Assembly: GCF_028009165.1 (NCBI RefSeq)
Contig: NC_079245.1
Location: 2,604,001-2,668,000, forward strand
Source: Akanthomyces muscarius
Taxonomy: Eukaryota; Ascomycota; Sordariomycetes; Hypocreales; Cordycipitaceae
DNA length: 64,000 nucleotides
Direction: 5' to 3'
Below the pieces are notes generated by a model. That model was not told the DNA's origin. It ran no database searches and saw only the letters and a program-made list of their open reading frames with translations. Each line of letters starts with the position of its first letter. Within the stretch, counting starts at the first letter, position 1. Shown here piece after piece: positions 11,644 through 22,230 of the stretch. The position numbers and the translations under genes were made by a program.

Positions 11644-13107
11644 TCAACCCTTAGCTTTGACATGGTCTTTGATCACGCCTTTCAGTCCACCGGCGTTGAC
11701 CTCAAACTCGGCCGCATCGACGATGCCCTGGCCCGAGGCAGCGACGTGCGGCGCAAACACGACCTTCATCCAGCGCCGCCACGACTTGAGCGTCGGTTCC
11801 CGGTCCGCCCCGCCGTCGTCGTAGTCGCCGTTTGCGTCGAGCGGCGCGGCGACCCTCCTCGGCCGCCCGTAGACGGGTCGCTTGAAGAGCGCCACGCGGC
11901 ACGCAATCTGCGTCGACCACACGAGGCCCAGGCTCGGCGTCTTGAGCGTGTACGACGACCGCGGCTCGTCGCCCCATCCGGTGAACCAGCGCTGCTGGTG
12001 GTCGAGGAGCAGCGTCAGCGGCGCCGGCGGCCCGTCGTCCGGCGTCGGCATCGGCATCGACGACGTCGGCGTCGCTTGCAGCGCAGATGGTGGCGGCTGT
12101 CTGCTGCGCGACGCCAGCGGGCTCTCCGGCGGCGGCGGTCCCATGGTTGTTGCAGTCGTCCGGTGCGGGAGCCGGAGGTTCTGCTGCAGCGCCGCGGAGC
12201 CGCTGCTCGAGGCGAAGCGGTCGGCGACCTGGTTGGCCACGACGACGGCGATGCCGTGCCGGCGCGCGAGGTCGCGCAGGTGGGCGCCCAGGCGCACGAG
12301 CTGCGCGCTGCGCGTCGCCATGCTGGCGCCGCCGCGGTTCTCAAACTCGGCGCGGAAGTTGGCGGCGACCGAGTCGAGCACGAGCAGGCCAATGTCGTGG
12401 CGCGCCAGCAGCACCGGCACCTGGTACTCGAGGATGTGGTCCTGCGACTCGAGGTCCGGCGTCACGGTGCTGAGGATGTTGTCGAGCGAGGGCCGGTCGG
12501 CCAGGTCGAGATGCTGCAGCGCGGCGCTGCCGGCGAGCATCTGCGAGAGGCGCCGCGTCGCGAGCGCCGCCTCGGTCGAAATGTACAGCGCCTGCTTGCC
12601 GAGGCCCCGCGGCGCGGGTAGCTGCACGGCCAGGCACAGCGACAGCAGGAACTGCGTCTTTCCGGCGCCGGACTCGCCCGCAAACTCGGTGATGTAGCCT
12701 ACAGGGACGCCGCCACCCAGCGCCGCGTCGAGTGTGTCGTCTAGCGTGCTGATGCATGGGGTTTGCTCGAGTTCAGCAGCAATCGGCTCCGGGTGTGCTT
12801 CTGATTCGCTGGCCGTTGGACCATCTTCCGCGGCTCCTTCCACTTCCTCATTCTCCTCGGTTCTTTTTTCTGTCGGTTTCGGGGCCGCTAGGGGCTTTTC
12901 GGGCGTCAGGTCATCGGCGAGGGAGGCTTGCACGGCGGCGATGAAGCGCTTGAGGTCGAGGAGCGGTATGCGCGTCTGCTTGGCGAGGTCGACGGGGTGC
13001 TGCGTGAGGAGGTCCGCCGTGGACAGGGACTGCTGCTCAATCACTGGGAGCAGCGCGGAAAACGGTCCTGTGGGAAACGACGGCAGTATCCTGAGAAGGT
13101 CCGTCAT
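11644..13107 (-). CDS. RAD57: RecA/Rad51-paralogue DNA repair protein, Rad57-like
   Basis: A single-exon gene of 487 aa. Rad57 pairs with Rad55 and stabilises Rad51 filaments during homologous recombination in the nucleus. The N-terminal helical domain (about residues 1-65) is followed by an acidic linker. The RecA core starts with LDAALGGGVPVGYITEFAGESGAGKTQ: Walker A GESGAGKT is at about 144-151 and Walker B LLVLDSVAANFRAEF at about 240. The C-terminal part carries a Pro/Ser-rich insertion (about 325-375) before the last strands. ATG 13107-13105 is the only sensible start and gives MTDLLRILPSFP. The gene is very GC-rich, so its antisense strand stays open in long spurious frames. Other Rad51 paralogues (Xrcc3-like) are the main alternative name. 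Confidence 0.85.
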   Translation of the reverse strand: MTDLLRILPSFPTGPFSALLPVIEQQSLSTADLLTQHPVDLAKQTRIPLLDLKRFIAAVQASLADDLTPEKPLAAPKPTEKRTEENEEVEGAAEDGPTASESEAHPEPIAAELEQTPCISTLDDTLDAALGGGVPVGYITEFAGESGAGKTQFLLSLCLAVQLPAPRGLGKQALYISTEAALATRRLSQMLAGSAALQHLDLADRPSLDNILSTVTPDLESQDHILEYQVPVLLARHDIGLLVLDSVAANFRAEFENRGGASMATRSAQLVRLGAHLRDLARRHGIAVVVANQVADRFASSSGSAALQQNLRLPHRTTATTMGPPPPESPLASRSRQPPPSALQATPTSSMPMPTPDDGPPAPLTLLLDHQQRWFTGWGDEPRSSYTLKTPSLGLVWSTQIACRVALFKRPVYGRPRRVAAPLDANGDYDDGGADREPTLKSWRRWMKVVFAPHVAASGQGIVDAAEFEVNAGGLKGVIKDHVKAKG

Positions 13108-14926
13108 TGGTGGCGCTGAAGCTGGTGTTTCTGCTGATCGTGTGCCGGCGACGTCATGGACGTGAATTACGCGTCCGACGCGTAAAGTAGCAGCGACTGC
13201 GAGGTATAGCTTCAGTATATGCTTAAGCCGGCATTACGCGCGATATCTGCGACGTGTTCGCGTTATTTGTCTGTCGCTGTGAAGTAGATTGTGGATTATG
13301 CGAGTTTTCATTCTTGTCATGCTGCTTGGATGAAGAAGCTAAAAAGTCATGGTTCAGTGGTTTTGAAGTTCTCACGGGTAACCCAGTTTAGCTCCACAAG
13401 CCAAATGTATGTCAGTTGGGAAGTTTCGACCACCGCACGAAAGATGTGACTCGATTTTATCGCCAAAGCACTGATATATATCACTCAAGCACATAATAAT
13501 TAGAATTCAGCACACAATTGAGGAACGAGCTCATTATGAGTGCGTTATCGTTTGACGACTTCTCGGCTCTCGAGCTACCCTGTACACAATTGCACCAGAG
13601 CTCGCTCGTTTAATTGCCAAGCCTGCAATCGAATCAAAAGAGGTTGGTTCATCGAATATGGTTTCTCTGATCTAGTCAAGCTTTTATGTTATAATTCCCC
13701 ATGACCACGTTGAGCACCTGCCAGGCCGGCTCGGTGTAGGACAGGCGTAGTCAAGCTTGGAACGTGGACAACAGGGATACCAGTGCGACAGGTGCGAAAT
13801 ACGATGCTAGTGCGAAGCGTAATAATTTTGAGTTGACAGCGACTCGATCAATCTCAAGACGTTCCCGCGACGCTACCCGTACCTTGCTACTCATACGCTC
13901 TCATCAACTAGCACTGAAGCTATTCACGGTTCTAAGTGAGCAGAAAGTCGAGTTGAATCTCTATAACAGAAAGCCATCCGACGTGTGGGCAAACTACACC
14001 TTTTTGAGGCTTGACTAGTTTGCCGACCGGCGACCTTGTTCTGCGGCTGAAAACCAGGATCGACAAGGTATCGGCCGCACAATTTCCTTTGTTTTCCTAT
14101 GGGCCAGCCATCGGACTGACTATTTTTCTCGACTAGTACCAAGACAGTAGCCGTCACCGCCACTGGGCCACCGCAAGGGAGGAAGAAAAAACGTGTTGGC
14201 TGAGGTCGCTCGACACCTTGTCTCAACACCAATCATGAGTGGAATAGAGCCTCCCAAAACTGGCAGCTTTCTCACGGGTACAGATGCGATGCGCCGCTCG
14301 TTCTACTGTCATGCAATGCAACCTTGGCAAGCTTAATTCTCCAGAAATCTTCTGTGCAGCAACGGAAAAGGGAGCAAGCCGGGGTCCTCTTGGCTCTCAA
14401 CTAGCGCATTCAGCTCTCTGCAAGCCACCGCGAAATGTCCAATTTTGGCTGGGCAAGGCTACCCGCGCCTCCACGTCCTTGCTGGCAAGGCGCACCAGGT
14501 CGCTGGCTAAGATTGTTTTTAGCGGTTCCACAAGGGTAAGCTTCTATTAATGTGCGGGATTGGGTTGCCGTTGGCTGGGCCGCGCTGTCAGTCTCGCTCT
14601 CGAGGCGGCGGGCGTGGCGGGCAAGCTGTCGCCCAGCTACAGACGGAACAGCTTCAGCCCTGGGGCCCAAGACGGGGCCGGCTTCGCAGCTGACTGCCTC
14701 CTCTTTGCGGGTTCATAAACCAATTTACCTGTTGCGGATTGTTTCCTTCTCAGCATGTGCTGTTGCCGATCTGTGAAACTTTTCTCTCATCCGAGCTCTC
14801 TCCTGCAACCGCTCGCCTGGCTTACACAGTCCTCCTTTGAACTCACCGAGTACCTACCCATTCACCAAGCACCAGGACAACACAAATCACGAAATAAAAC
14901 AGCCTGTTACTAGAGAGAGGAACACA
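13108..14926. other. 1.8 kb divergent region between RAD57 and the membrane-protein gene
   Basis: No coding region can be supported; the open frames are short and composition-driven. It contains two identical copies of the 12-mer TTCTCACGGGTA (13369-13380 and 14269-14280), which include a Reb1-like CGGGTA core, and AT-rich stretches at 13480-13520. It should hold the promoters of both flanking genes. Confidence 0.5.
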
Positions 14927-16300
14927 ATGAAGACTTTCACTGTCGCCGCGGCAGCTCTCGCCACTGTCGAGGCGCGGAACCTTGCCAGAATGGAAGCACA
15001 GCCTACAGTGCCGGCCATCTTTGCTCTCGATGGCTTCTCACCGGTCCCTACGACACCTCCGGCGCCCGAACATGTCGCTGCACGAGCGGACAGCAGTTCT
15101 CCCGTACTCCTCTACAATACCGGAAACACCTGCGGCTATGTCTCTGGCGTCTCCAGTGCACCGTACTATTGCATCAACAAGGGCGACTACTGTGCCCTGA
15201 GCACGTCTGCCAGTGGCAGAGTTGGACGCATTGCTTGCTGCGGCGCCAGCGAGTGCAACTTTCGAACAACTTGCGTCAGCTCTGCCGACATCTACACAAA
15301 CAAGGCCTGTAACGAGGAATGCCGCGACAACATATACATTGTCAAGTGGTAAGCTTCTGGTGTAGTCATTTGTTACTCATGCAAGATCGAAAGCTAACAT
15401 ACATTCCTCAGTACCGATGCCCTGTACCCTTTCTGCAACACAGTTTCCTTTCCGGGAGGCGCCATTGATTATGCATGCGGCATCTCGGACATTAGAACAT
15501 ACCAGGTCCTTCAGACTAGCTACTCTGGCCAGGTCAATCCCCAGAGCTACACGGAGTACACCGTCACAGGGTCTGCTTCTGGCTCCTCAAGGTCAGGATC
15601 TGCCACTGGAGCGCCAGCGCCAACCCGTACCAGCATCACGTCTAGCACCAGCAGCACCAGCAGCGGCAGCGGCAGCGGCAGCACCTCGCAACCGACCAAC
15701 GAGAACAAGTCTAGCAAGAGCGGCACACCCGTCGGAGCCATCGTTGGCGGTGTCGTTGGAGGTGTCGGGGCAATTGCGCTCATCGGCATTGGCATTCTGC
15801 TTTTCCTCCGCAACAAAAAGAAGAAGAACATCCAGCAAAGCCCTCCTGCGCCGCTCATGAGCCAGCCTCAGAATGGTGGTGCTCCTCATCCGCCATCACA
15901 GTACGGCTATCCTCCTGATGCCACCAACGCCGCCTACTCGACCTCTCCCAGCGCCGCCGGTGCCTACTACCCCCCTCAGCAGCAACAGGGCTCCCCGAGT
16001 CCCAACTTTCCTTACAGCCAACACTCGGTCAGCCCTGTCGCGAGCTACGCGCCGCAGCAATATGGACAGCAGGGCTTCGGACAGCAGCCTTATCAGCAGG
16101 CTGGCTCGCCACCACCCATGCAGCAGCACGCTGGCTCGCCGCCGCCTATGCAGCAGCAGCATGCTCCGCCAGCCGCGGGCGGCGTTGCCGGTGCTGCCGC
16201 AGGAGCTGCTGCTCACAAAGGCGCCCCGTCTGGCCCCGTCCACGAGGCGCCGACGGCCAACTCTGCCGGCCACCGTGGCGAGATGCAAGAACTAGAGTAG
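14927..16300 (+). CDS. Secreted-type single-pass membrane protein: Cys-rich ectodomain, Ser/Thr stalk, TM, Pro/Gln-rich tail
   Basis: Exons 14927-15348 and 15412-16300 give 436 aa. The start MKTFTVAAAALATVEA looks like a signal peptide. Residues about 65-165 form an ectodomain with many cysteines (CGYVSG, YYCINKGDYC, RIACCGASECNF, CNEECRD, CTDALYPFCN). A Ser/Gly/Thr-rich stalk (about 200-245) leads to one transmembrane segment (about 247-269, GAIVGGVVGGVGAIALIGIGILLFL) and a basic RNKKKKN stop-transfer signal. The roughly 160-residue cytoplasmic tail is rich in Pro, Gln, Tyr and Ser and repeats AGSPPPMQQ. This layout resembles fungal cell-wall sensors (Wsc/Mid2 type), but I do not recognise a WSC domain, so sensing function is inferred from architecture only. 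The splice junction completes a TGT Cys codon, which supports it. Confidence 0.8.
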
Positions 16301-16886
16301 ACGTTTAATGCGGAATGGGATCAAATTCGGCGTACCATGAGAGAAATTTCTCGTTATCTTTTTCTAATTTGTGTAAATAGTTGTCAGAGGGCGGTTTTCA
16401 CGTAAAACCGATGCTTGCATATATTGAAATATAGGCGTTATCACATATGCCGAGGCTTTCTGTGATGTACGCTCCTTAGGACAAACTGAAACGTTTAGAC
16501 ATATCTATGTTAAGGTGCGTGAGAGAGAATGCCGTTTGCCCCCGTCCCGCAGCCAGCGCTACACTCACAAGGGCTCCCTTCTACAAAGCAGGAGAACGAG
16601 TGGCAAGGATATAACAATGACAGCCTGCTGCAATATCGTGATCCCATGGCACTCACTGTACGTCCATTGACGTCTGCCCCGTCGGATAGAAGAAACTCGG
16701 CCACAAGGACGTGCTATTTCTTAACAGCGCCTTGCAAAGCCGTGCCCATTTCTTTCCACCGCCAACATATTAATATCAACCCTAGCGGCCAGCAACAGCT
16801 GCGCATCGTGGATCATCCCTTTACGAGCAGCGTACTGTAGCAGAGACTCTCCGGTTCTTGGACCAAGAGCACGATTGAAACAAAAG

Positions 16887-16918
16887 TGGAGAAAAACTGC
16901 AATTGCAGTTTTTCTCCA
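16887..16918. repeat. Perfect 32-bp palindrome
   Basis: The left half TGGAGAAAAACTGCAA is followed directly by its exact reverse complement, with no spacer. Just outside it, AAAAGTGGAGA on the left is partly mirrored by TCTCCCCACTTTT on the right, so the symmetric structure extends to about 16882-16942. It could extrude as a cruciform or be the remnant of a small inverted-repeat element. Confidence 0.9.
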
Positions 16919-17313
16919 TTTTTATTGTTTTCTCCCCACTTTTACGGTCCTATCGAATGATATACTGCTGAGCTCTACTGAGTAACATGGCAAATCTTGC
17001 CTAACGACATTTCCTTATAAGCAGACCTTGACTGATGTCACTATGAAGCACTGCTCCTTTGTTGAGCACGCGGCCTTCCATTGGCTTGCTATCCGCTGGA
17101 TCGCGCAAATTCTTCTTCCTGTGCCCCTGACACTTGCAGCCGACAATTTCTGGTAACAAGCTGAGAGAACATACTGGTAGAGAGATGGCACGAGAAACCC
17201 AGATGCCGCAACAAACGTGGGTGAAAACTCGTTTTTTTTTACCCACTTCTACAGCTCTAAATGAAATTAAGCTCGTCCTGCATTAAAACATAACTGGGGC
17301 TTATTGAAGACTG

Positions 17314-17862
17314 TCAAACAGGAAGAGTGGGAGTATATTGAAGAGGAGACGCAGAAGAGAAGGCGCGACAATAAGGAGACTGAGATTGTTGTACGTAGTA
17401 AACTAATTTATTCCCAATAGCGGAAGAGAGCAGATAGTAAATGGGTTGCTCAAAATCATCTACTCTAATCCAGCCGCAAGGCAAGTACACCATGGAATTT
17501 CCAGCGAGAAAGCTTTCAGCCAGCGGACTCAACGAGACACCTTGGATGGAGCTCCGCACGACATCACTGTGTCTACAAACCACCACCAGCTCGAGGTTGG
17601 TGATTGCGCTGACGACTGTCTGGACATCCCGTTCGCCTAGTTCGAAACACTCCTACTCAGTAGCCCCATCTGCAACTCCTGGCCTCACACACAGATTTGG
17701 CCCAGGCATCCGGGTCATGCAAAATGTCAATCCTTGCATGGCAAAAGCAAGCTCATTGGAAAGGCTATGCAGCAACGCTAGCCACCGTGCCATCTCGAGC
17801 ACACCTTGGCATAGGCAAAAACACTGCACGGAGTATACTCTAATAAAGCTGAACAGGGGCAT
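17314..17862 (-). pseudogene. Possible broken or mis-split coding region of unknown family
   Basis: One minus-strand frame stays open for 183 codons except for a single TAG at 17655-17653. Both sides look protein-like: EMARWLALLHSLSNELAFAMQGLTFC before the stop, and FELGERDVQTVVSAI, CRHSDVVRSSIQGVSLSPL and MVYLPCGWIRVDDF after it. No family was recognised. The stop may be a nonsense mutation, or it may sit in a very short intron (a GTGTGAG..TAG interval of about 40 nt surrounds it). No good start codon context or upstream exon was found. Chance openness cannot be excluded. Confidence 0.3.
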
Positions 17863-17994
17863 GAATTTGTGTAGGCGCCGTTCTTGTGGGGTATTATAAA
17901 GAGTAATAAGCTGCCGGTCGTCGCTGGGATGACTTCTCCTTCAATCCTTTCACTCCTCACTGAAATAACTTTGTTACCTCACAATATTGTCTTC

Positions 17995-18401
17995 ATGGCG
18001 CTAACTGTGGAAGCCATCATTGCTCTTGCCGGTGTGCTCTTGGGCCTTCCGGCAATCGCTCTCTCGTCTTGGCAGATTTGGAAATGGCGAAGTACCCGCC
18101 AGCAGCCTGCTGTAGCTCCAAGCAAGTCACAACGCAAGACTTCAACCTCGAAACGGCGACTAACACCCAATGTATTAGATGACGGTGGCAATTCAGACAC
18201 TACAATGCCTCTACCGTTGACACAGCAGCCGACCTCAGACAATGATACCGGCCGACAGTCGAGCCACTTAACGGTCAGCTAGAATCGGTGCATCGAGATC
18301 GTTGTGTGGAGAGCGATATACTAACTGACCGGCTACAGGTATCCATCCACTTGGGCCAAGTAGCCGGCAGGTATCAACAGACTGGTGTATGTCCTAGTTG
18401 A
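17995..18401 (+). CDS. Small predicted membrane protein of unknown function
   Basis: ATG 17995 gives MALTVEAIIALAGVLLGLPAIALSSWQIWKW, a hydrophobic N-terminal helix (about residues 4-30), followed by a basic, Ser/Thr/Pro-rich soluble tail (RSTRQQPAVAPSKSQRKTSTSKRR). I propose exons 17995-18273 and 18339-18401 (113 aa): the 65-nt intron has a GTCAGC donor, an excellent ATACTAACTGAC branch point and a CTACAG acceptor, and keeps frame. Read through without splicing, the frame stops at 18282 and gives a very similar 95-residue product. Short N-terminally anchored proteins starting like this are, in my memory, common and uncharacterised in Hypocreales. No function is assigned. Confidence 0.5.
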
Positions 18402-19044
18402 TTCCACAGCCACGGCATTTTGCTTCACGACAGCAGAGCGAGTTGGTTACAATGGCGGGCGGTGCTTCTCTCTGCCCAGGCTGTGACTCTGGCATCAGAC
18501 ACCGGCAGGGGCTGAAGTGGACGTTGTGTTGCAAAAAAAAAAAGAAAAAAAGAAAAAAGAGATCGAGATGTATTCTGCTGAGTATTCCAGGGCGGTCTCG
18601 CTGTCTTTCGCTCAGTATTTATTCATTACAGCGAAGGGGGTGGCTTTTTAGAGCCGAGATGGCCAAACGAGTTAAGCATCAAGCTGAATAAATAGCCATC
18701 GAGAGCGGGTTGATGGCTTGAATAATACAGTGAACTTATCGCGTATGCGTGACTGCGTAGATTGACTTACTGCTGGACGAGCCCTCTGAGTTCGAATGCT
18801 TGCGATAGACGAGATGGACTGCTGACAAATGCGACTCGACGGGTTTGTGGCATGGCATTCAATGTCTGTAGCTTCAGCAAGCTCCGAGACGAAATGGATG
18901 ACAAAAGCTTGGCGGGTTTTATTGCCAACGCGGGACTAGTGCCGAACTGATCTATTTACGCCATTCATCGCCATTCAAACCTTCCAAAAGATTCACAGTC
19001 TTTTTTTTTTTTTTTTTGCTTCATAAAATACGAAATCGGAATCG
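18402..19044. other. Promoter region of the Zn2Cys6 gene
   Basis: 643 bases without a supported gene. It contains A-rich (18532-18560) and T-rich (about 19002-19018) homopolymer tracts close to the downstream gene's start, as is common in fungal promoters. Confidence 0.5.
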
Positions 19045-20657
19045 ATGAAGGTCAGAGAACGAACTGTTTGCCATACTTGCCGAGACCGTAAGCTTGGTGT
19101 AAGATTCTTCTTGTCTCTTCTGGACGCGCCAAGTTGTAGATTGACTCACATGTAAAGACAGTGCGACGGGAAACTTCCCGCTTGCTCCCAGTGTCTACAC
19201 TCTGATCGCTCATGCGGCGGCTACCAGTATGATCTAATATTTGTAGATCCGATCACGTCAATCAAGCCGAAAGACAAAAGACGCAAACAAAGGCAAAAGT
19301 CAACGCTGCCGGATGTGCCGACCGTGCCAAAGGCAGTCCTCAGCCCGTGTCTTGCATGGCATGTGAACGACATGCTGTCACTAATAGCCCATAGCTTCAT
19401 ACCAACACAGAAGAGTACAGAAACTCGTCCGAAATCGCTCACTGCTTCGTCTCGGATTTGTGGCGCCTGGATGGAAATAGTGCCAGAGCTCACGACAACG
19501 GGCCACCAGGGCAAGGCCTTGCAAGCCTCCATCAGAGCTTTTGCCATGGCGATTCTTTCACAAAAGTCCTCAGAAGCTTCTTCTATTGTCGAGGCTTTGG
19601 CTGCTCACGGTACCGCCCTTCGCTCCGTTCACGGTGCGATACGCAACTCTCAAATGAGAAAGCCAGACGAGTTGTCGGCAGCCATCATGTTTCTGACTTT
19701 GTCTGAGGTGCGCATAAGGAGATTCGTTGCCCAAGCCTATAGTGACTTACCAACTGCTAAATAATAAAGGTTTTGCTACCGTGTGGCAGCTCGTCTGAGT
19801 CCCATGTCGCTGCGCTGGTGCAGCTCATGCACGCTCAAGGACCAAGCTACTATAGCAGTGGAACACCCTACGGATTGTTCATCGGCTTTCGGCCCCCCAT
19901 CGTGAGTTTCCCTATAGAAGAAAGTAGCACCGGCCGATGCTAAAACTACCAGGTGGTCTGGCACATATGGAACAGAAAGGCAATCTTTCTTGGAACACCT
20001 GACTGGGCAACAATCCCGTTTCAAGAAACTCCTGCAGATCCTCTACAGTCGCTCATGACCATAGGAGCTTGTATAGCAACTATGCTCGAGACCATGGATG
20101 TGCTTGGCAGCTCATTTGAGCCCAGACAAGCTTTGGCATGTCTCGGCTCGTTGAAAGACATCATGGCAACCCTGGACAATTGGAAGGAAGTCTACACGAC
20201 AAGTATATTTCAGCAGGAGGATCATGACTTGGGCAAGTCGATTCCAATGGACGATATCCTTTATCATGACATCACCGAAGCCAACAGCCTCACTCACTAC
20301 TGGGCGTTCTGCATTATTTGCGCCGTGCAAGCTCAGTCGCTTCAGAGGCAATTGGGCGTGGCCAGAGCTCTGCCGCTGGAGCTCGCAATCCCCGAATCCA
20401 CTCTCCAATCAAACGCCGTCTCCATCATGAGGAGTGTGAGATACCTAACACGGGAAGAAGTAAAACTATACGGGGCCGTCTCTCTCATGCTCCCCCTCAA
20501 GGTTTCAGACGAGTATTTAGAACGCCTGGGAGGGTCCAGCTTCACAGCCCTACGAAAAAGTGCCACGCAGAGTATCGCGCTTACAGGGCACCATTACCTT
20601 AACAATTTTGTTTCGTCGGACCTCAGAATCTTATGGCCGATGCAAAATGTAAATTGA
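19045..20657 (+). CDS. Zn2Cys6 fungal transcription factor
   Basis: Four exons, 19045-19098, 19162-19707, 19770-19901 and 19953-20657, give 478 aa. The N-terminal binuclear zinc cluster has the spacing C-x2-C-x6-C-x6-C-x2-C-x6-C (CHTCRDRKLG, then CDGKLPACSQCLHSDRSCGGY at about residues 9-36) and should bind CGG-type half sites in DNA. The first intron falls immediately before the third Cys, a position common in this family. The rest resembles the DUF3468/Fungal_trans_2 regulatory region (AWMEIVPELTT, LTLSEVLLPCGSSSESHVAALVQLM, HYWAFCIICAVQAQSLQRQLG). The exon 3 acceptor is AAG rather than CAG. It is convergent with the metallo-hydrolase gene, whose stop lies 86 nt away. The target genes cannot be told from sequence. 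Confidence 0.85.
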
Positions 20658-20743
20658 CAAGGCCTGAAAGAGGCCACACACTAGCTAGGATACCTGTACA
20701 TGGGTGAATATAGACGGACATGCATGTGTGTTTCTCTTGCAGT

Positions 20744-21541
20744 TCATTCGGCAGTACCATGACGAAGAATCTCCGTCTTCTTTCCAGGCTTCAACCAGCG
20801 AATCCTGTCCTTCACGTCCGCCGCATCAAACACCGTCGCTGCCTGGGCGCCATCTTCCGAGAAGTGGCCCCAGCCGTCGCAATGCATGGGAATGGCCACG
20901 TCCACGTCGAGGTCCCGTACCAGCCGAACGGCATCGGCGCTGTCCATTGTAATCTTCAAAGGCGGATCAGCAATTGGAACCGACGCTGCGCCAATATTGA
21001 TCAAGGCTGCCTGGATGTTGAACCGATCCTTGATGGTCGCGAGCTCCTCAGTGTAGATGGTGTCGCCCGAGAAGTAGACGCCGTTTGGCTTCCCATTCGT
21101 CTGACCGAAACCCGGGCCAGACAGGACAAAGCCGATACACTCTCCGCCCGGGAGATGCTGGCACGGCGTGGCTGTGAGCTCAAACTGCACGTTGCCGATG
21201 CTAAACGAGACCGTCTCCCAGGGCGCCATGCCACGGACAGAGGGCCGAGGCGCGAGCTTCCTGGCCCCGTCCTGGGTGGTGAATACGCGTCGACCGTCGA
21301 GCAGCTGCCGACCGAGCTCGTCGAGATTGTCGGGGTGGTCTTCGTGGCTCAGAAGCACGGCATCGATGGTGGGTAGGTCTGCCAGGCCGAGCGCCGGCGG
21401 CAAGGTGTTCTTCAGCACGAAGTAGCCCCTATCCCACTCCGACCCGGCAGGGGAAAAGAAGGGATCGGTGATGAAGTTGATGCCGTTGACCTCCAAGACT
21501 GCCGTGGCAGTTCCAATAAATGTAATGTTGACAGATGCCAT
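20744..21541 (-). CDS. Metallo-beta-lactamase-fold hydrolase, UlaG-like
   Basis: A 265-aa intronless protein beginning MASVNITFIGTATAVLEVNGINFITDPFF. The opening strand, the TDPFF motif and the later GDTIY and MHCDGWGHF motifs fit the metallo-beta-lactamase superfamily (UlaG-like hydrolases). The metal-site loop reads SHEDHPDNLDE, that is H-x2-H-x-D-N rather than the usual H-x-H-x-D-H, so the metal ligands may be arranged differently. The frame stays open for 162 more codons upstream (to 22027), but I chose the ATG at 21541 because the domain starts there, a T17 tract sits just in front, and a TATAAAAG box lies about 100 nt upstream. The substrate is unknown. Confidence 0.8.
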   Translation of the reverse strand: MASVNITFIGTATAVLEVNGINFITDPFFSPAGSEWDRGYFVLKNTLPPALGLADLPTIDAVLLSHEDHPDNLDELGRQLLDGRRVFTTQDGARKLAPRPSVRGMAPWETVSFSIGNVQFELTATPCQHLPGGECIGFVLSGPGFGQTNGKPNGVYFSGDTIYTEELATIKDRFNIQAALINIGAASVPIADPPLKITMDSADAVRLVRDLDVDVAIPMHCDGWGHFSEDGAQAATVFDAADVKDRIRWLKPGKKTEILRHGTAE

Positions 21542-21641
21542 TTTTTTTTTTTTTTGCTTCAATATGTAAGATGTACTTGGTTGAGAGAAGGTTGGATGCT
21601 GAGGAGGGCAGAGTGAGTCTAGGAAACGGCGGTCGACTGGA

Positions 21642-21649
21642 CTTTTATA
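21642..21649 (-). promoter_or_regulatory. TATA box of the metallo-hydrolase gene
   Basis: TATAAAAG on the minus strand, about 100 nt upstream of ATG 21541. This spacing suits a short 5'UTR and supports the downstream start codon over the longer open frame. Confidence 0.55.
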
Positions 21650-22230
21650 ATTTGGGAAACCAGCCATTGTGATGGAAACGTCAAAAGCAGAAAGCACATT
21701 ATTAATCCAATGGCTATGCTCGCAAATCATGCTTTCGAATCGCGGTGCATAGCGAACCGACTGATGCCACAGCTTCTTGTTGACGACTTGCTTGGACCCC
21801 ACTCCCATTGGCTTGGTCTTGGCGGGTAAAGATGCCCAAACGGGTAATTGGGATTTTGGGCCGGGTCGGCCAGACAAGAAGCGCACTGTGGCAGGAAGAG
21901 CATGTGCCAAGGCAAGGACTTGATTAATGATCTTGCGAGCCTCGTCCGTAGCGGCCGCTCTCGGCCACAGGAGTTTCGCAGTTTTTTTTGACGGCACGGG
22001 CGGGAATAAGGGATCAACGTCTTCCAAGAAAGAGTAACGTACAGTGACACTAAAAGAAGCATAAAACTTCAGAAAAGAAGCATGTCCGGAACACAGTGAT
22101 TTATTAGCGGCATGAAATACAATGATACACGCTTTGTATTATGCTATCAATCTACGCCATGGACATATACAGCAACCATGCAGTCTCAGCCTCACACGTA
22201 CACACGCAATGCCAATCTGTGCACTTTCCT
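21650..22230. other. Upstream region of the metallo-hydrolase gene and 3' flank of IRE1
   Basis: The minus-strand frame of the metallo-hydrolase happens to stay open through much of this stretch, but its composition is not protein-like and no domain is visible. Bases 22090-22230 are probably the IRE1 3'UTR. Confidence 0.5.

Larger units (their letters stand above)
16301..17994. other. 1.7 kb region with palindrome and a decayed-looking minus-strand frame
   Basis: AT-richer than its neighbours. It contains a perfect 32-bp palindrome (16887-16918), a GTGGGT...ACCCAC inverted repeat near 17217-17246, and a minus-strand reading frame at 17314-17862 broken by one stop (listed separately). Nothing else is supported. 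Confidence 0.5.

Noticed and set aside
11662..12697. Long open frames (319 and 271 codons) on the + strand
   Set aside because: Antisense shadows of the GC-rich RAD57 gene; Arg-rich, no domain.
21542..22027. N-terminal extension of the metallo-hydrolase frame (162 codons)
   Set aside because: Open but not protein-like; a T17 tract and a TATA box lie inside it, and the domain starts at the downstream Met.
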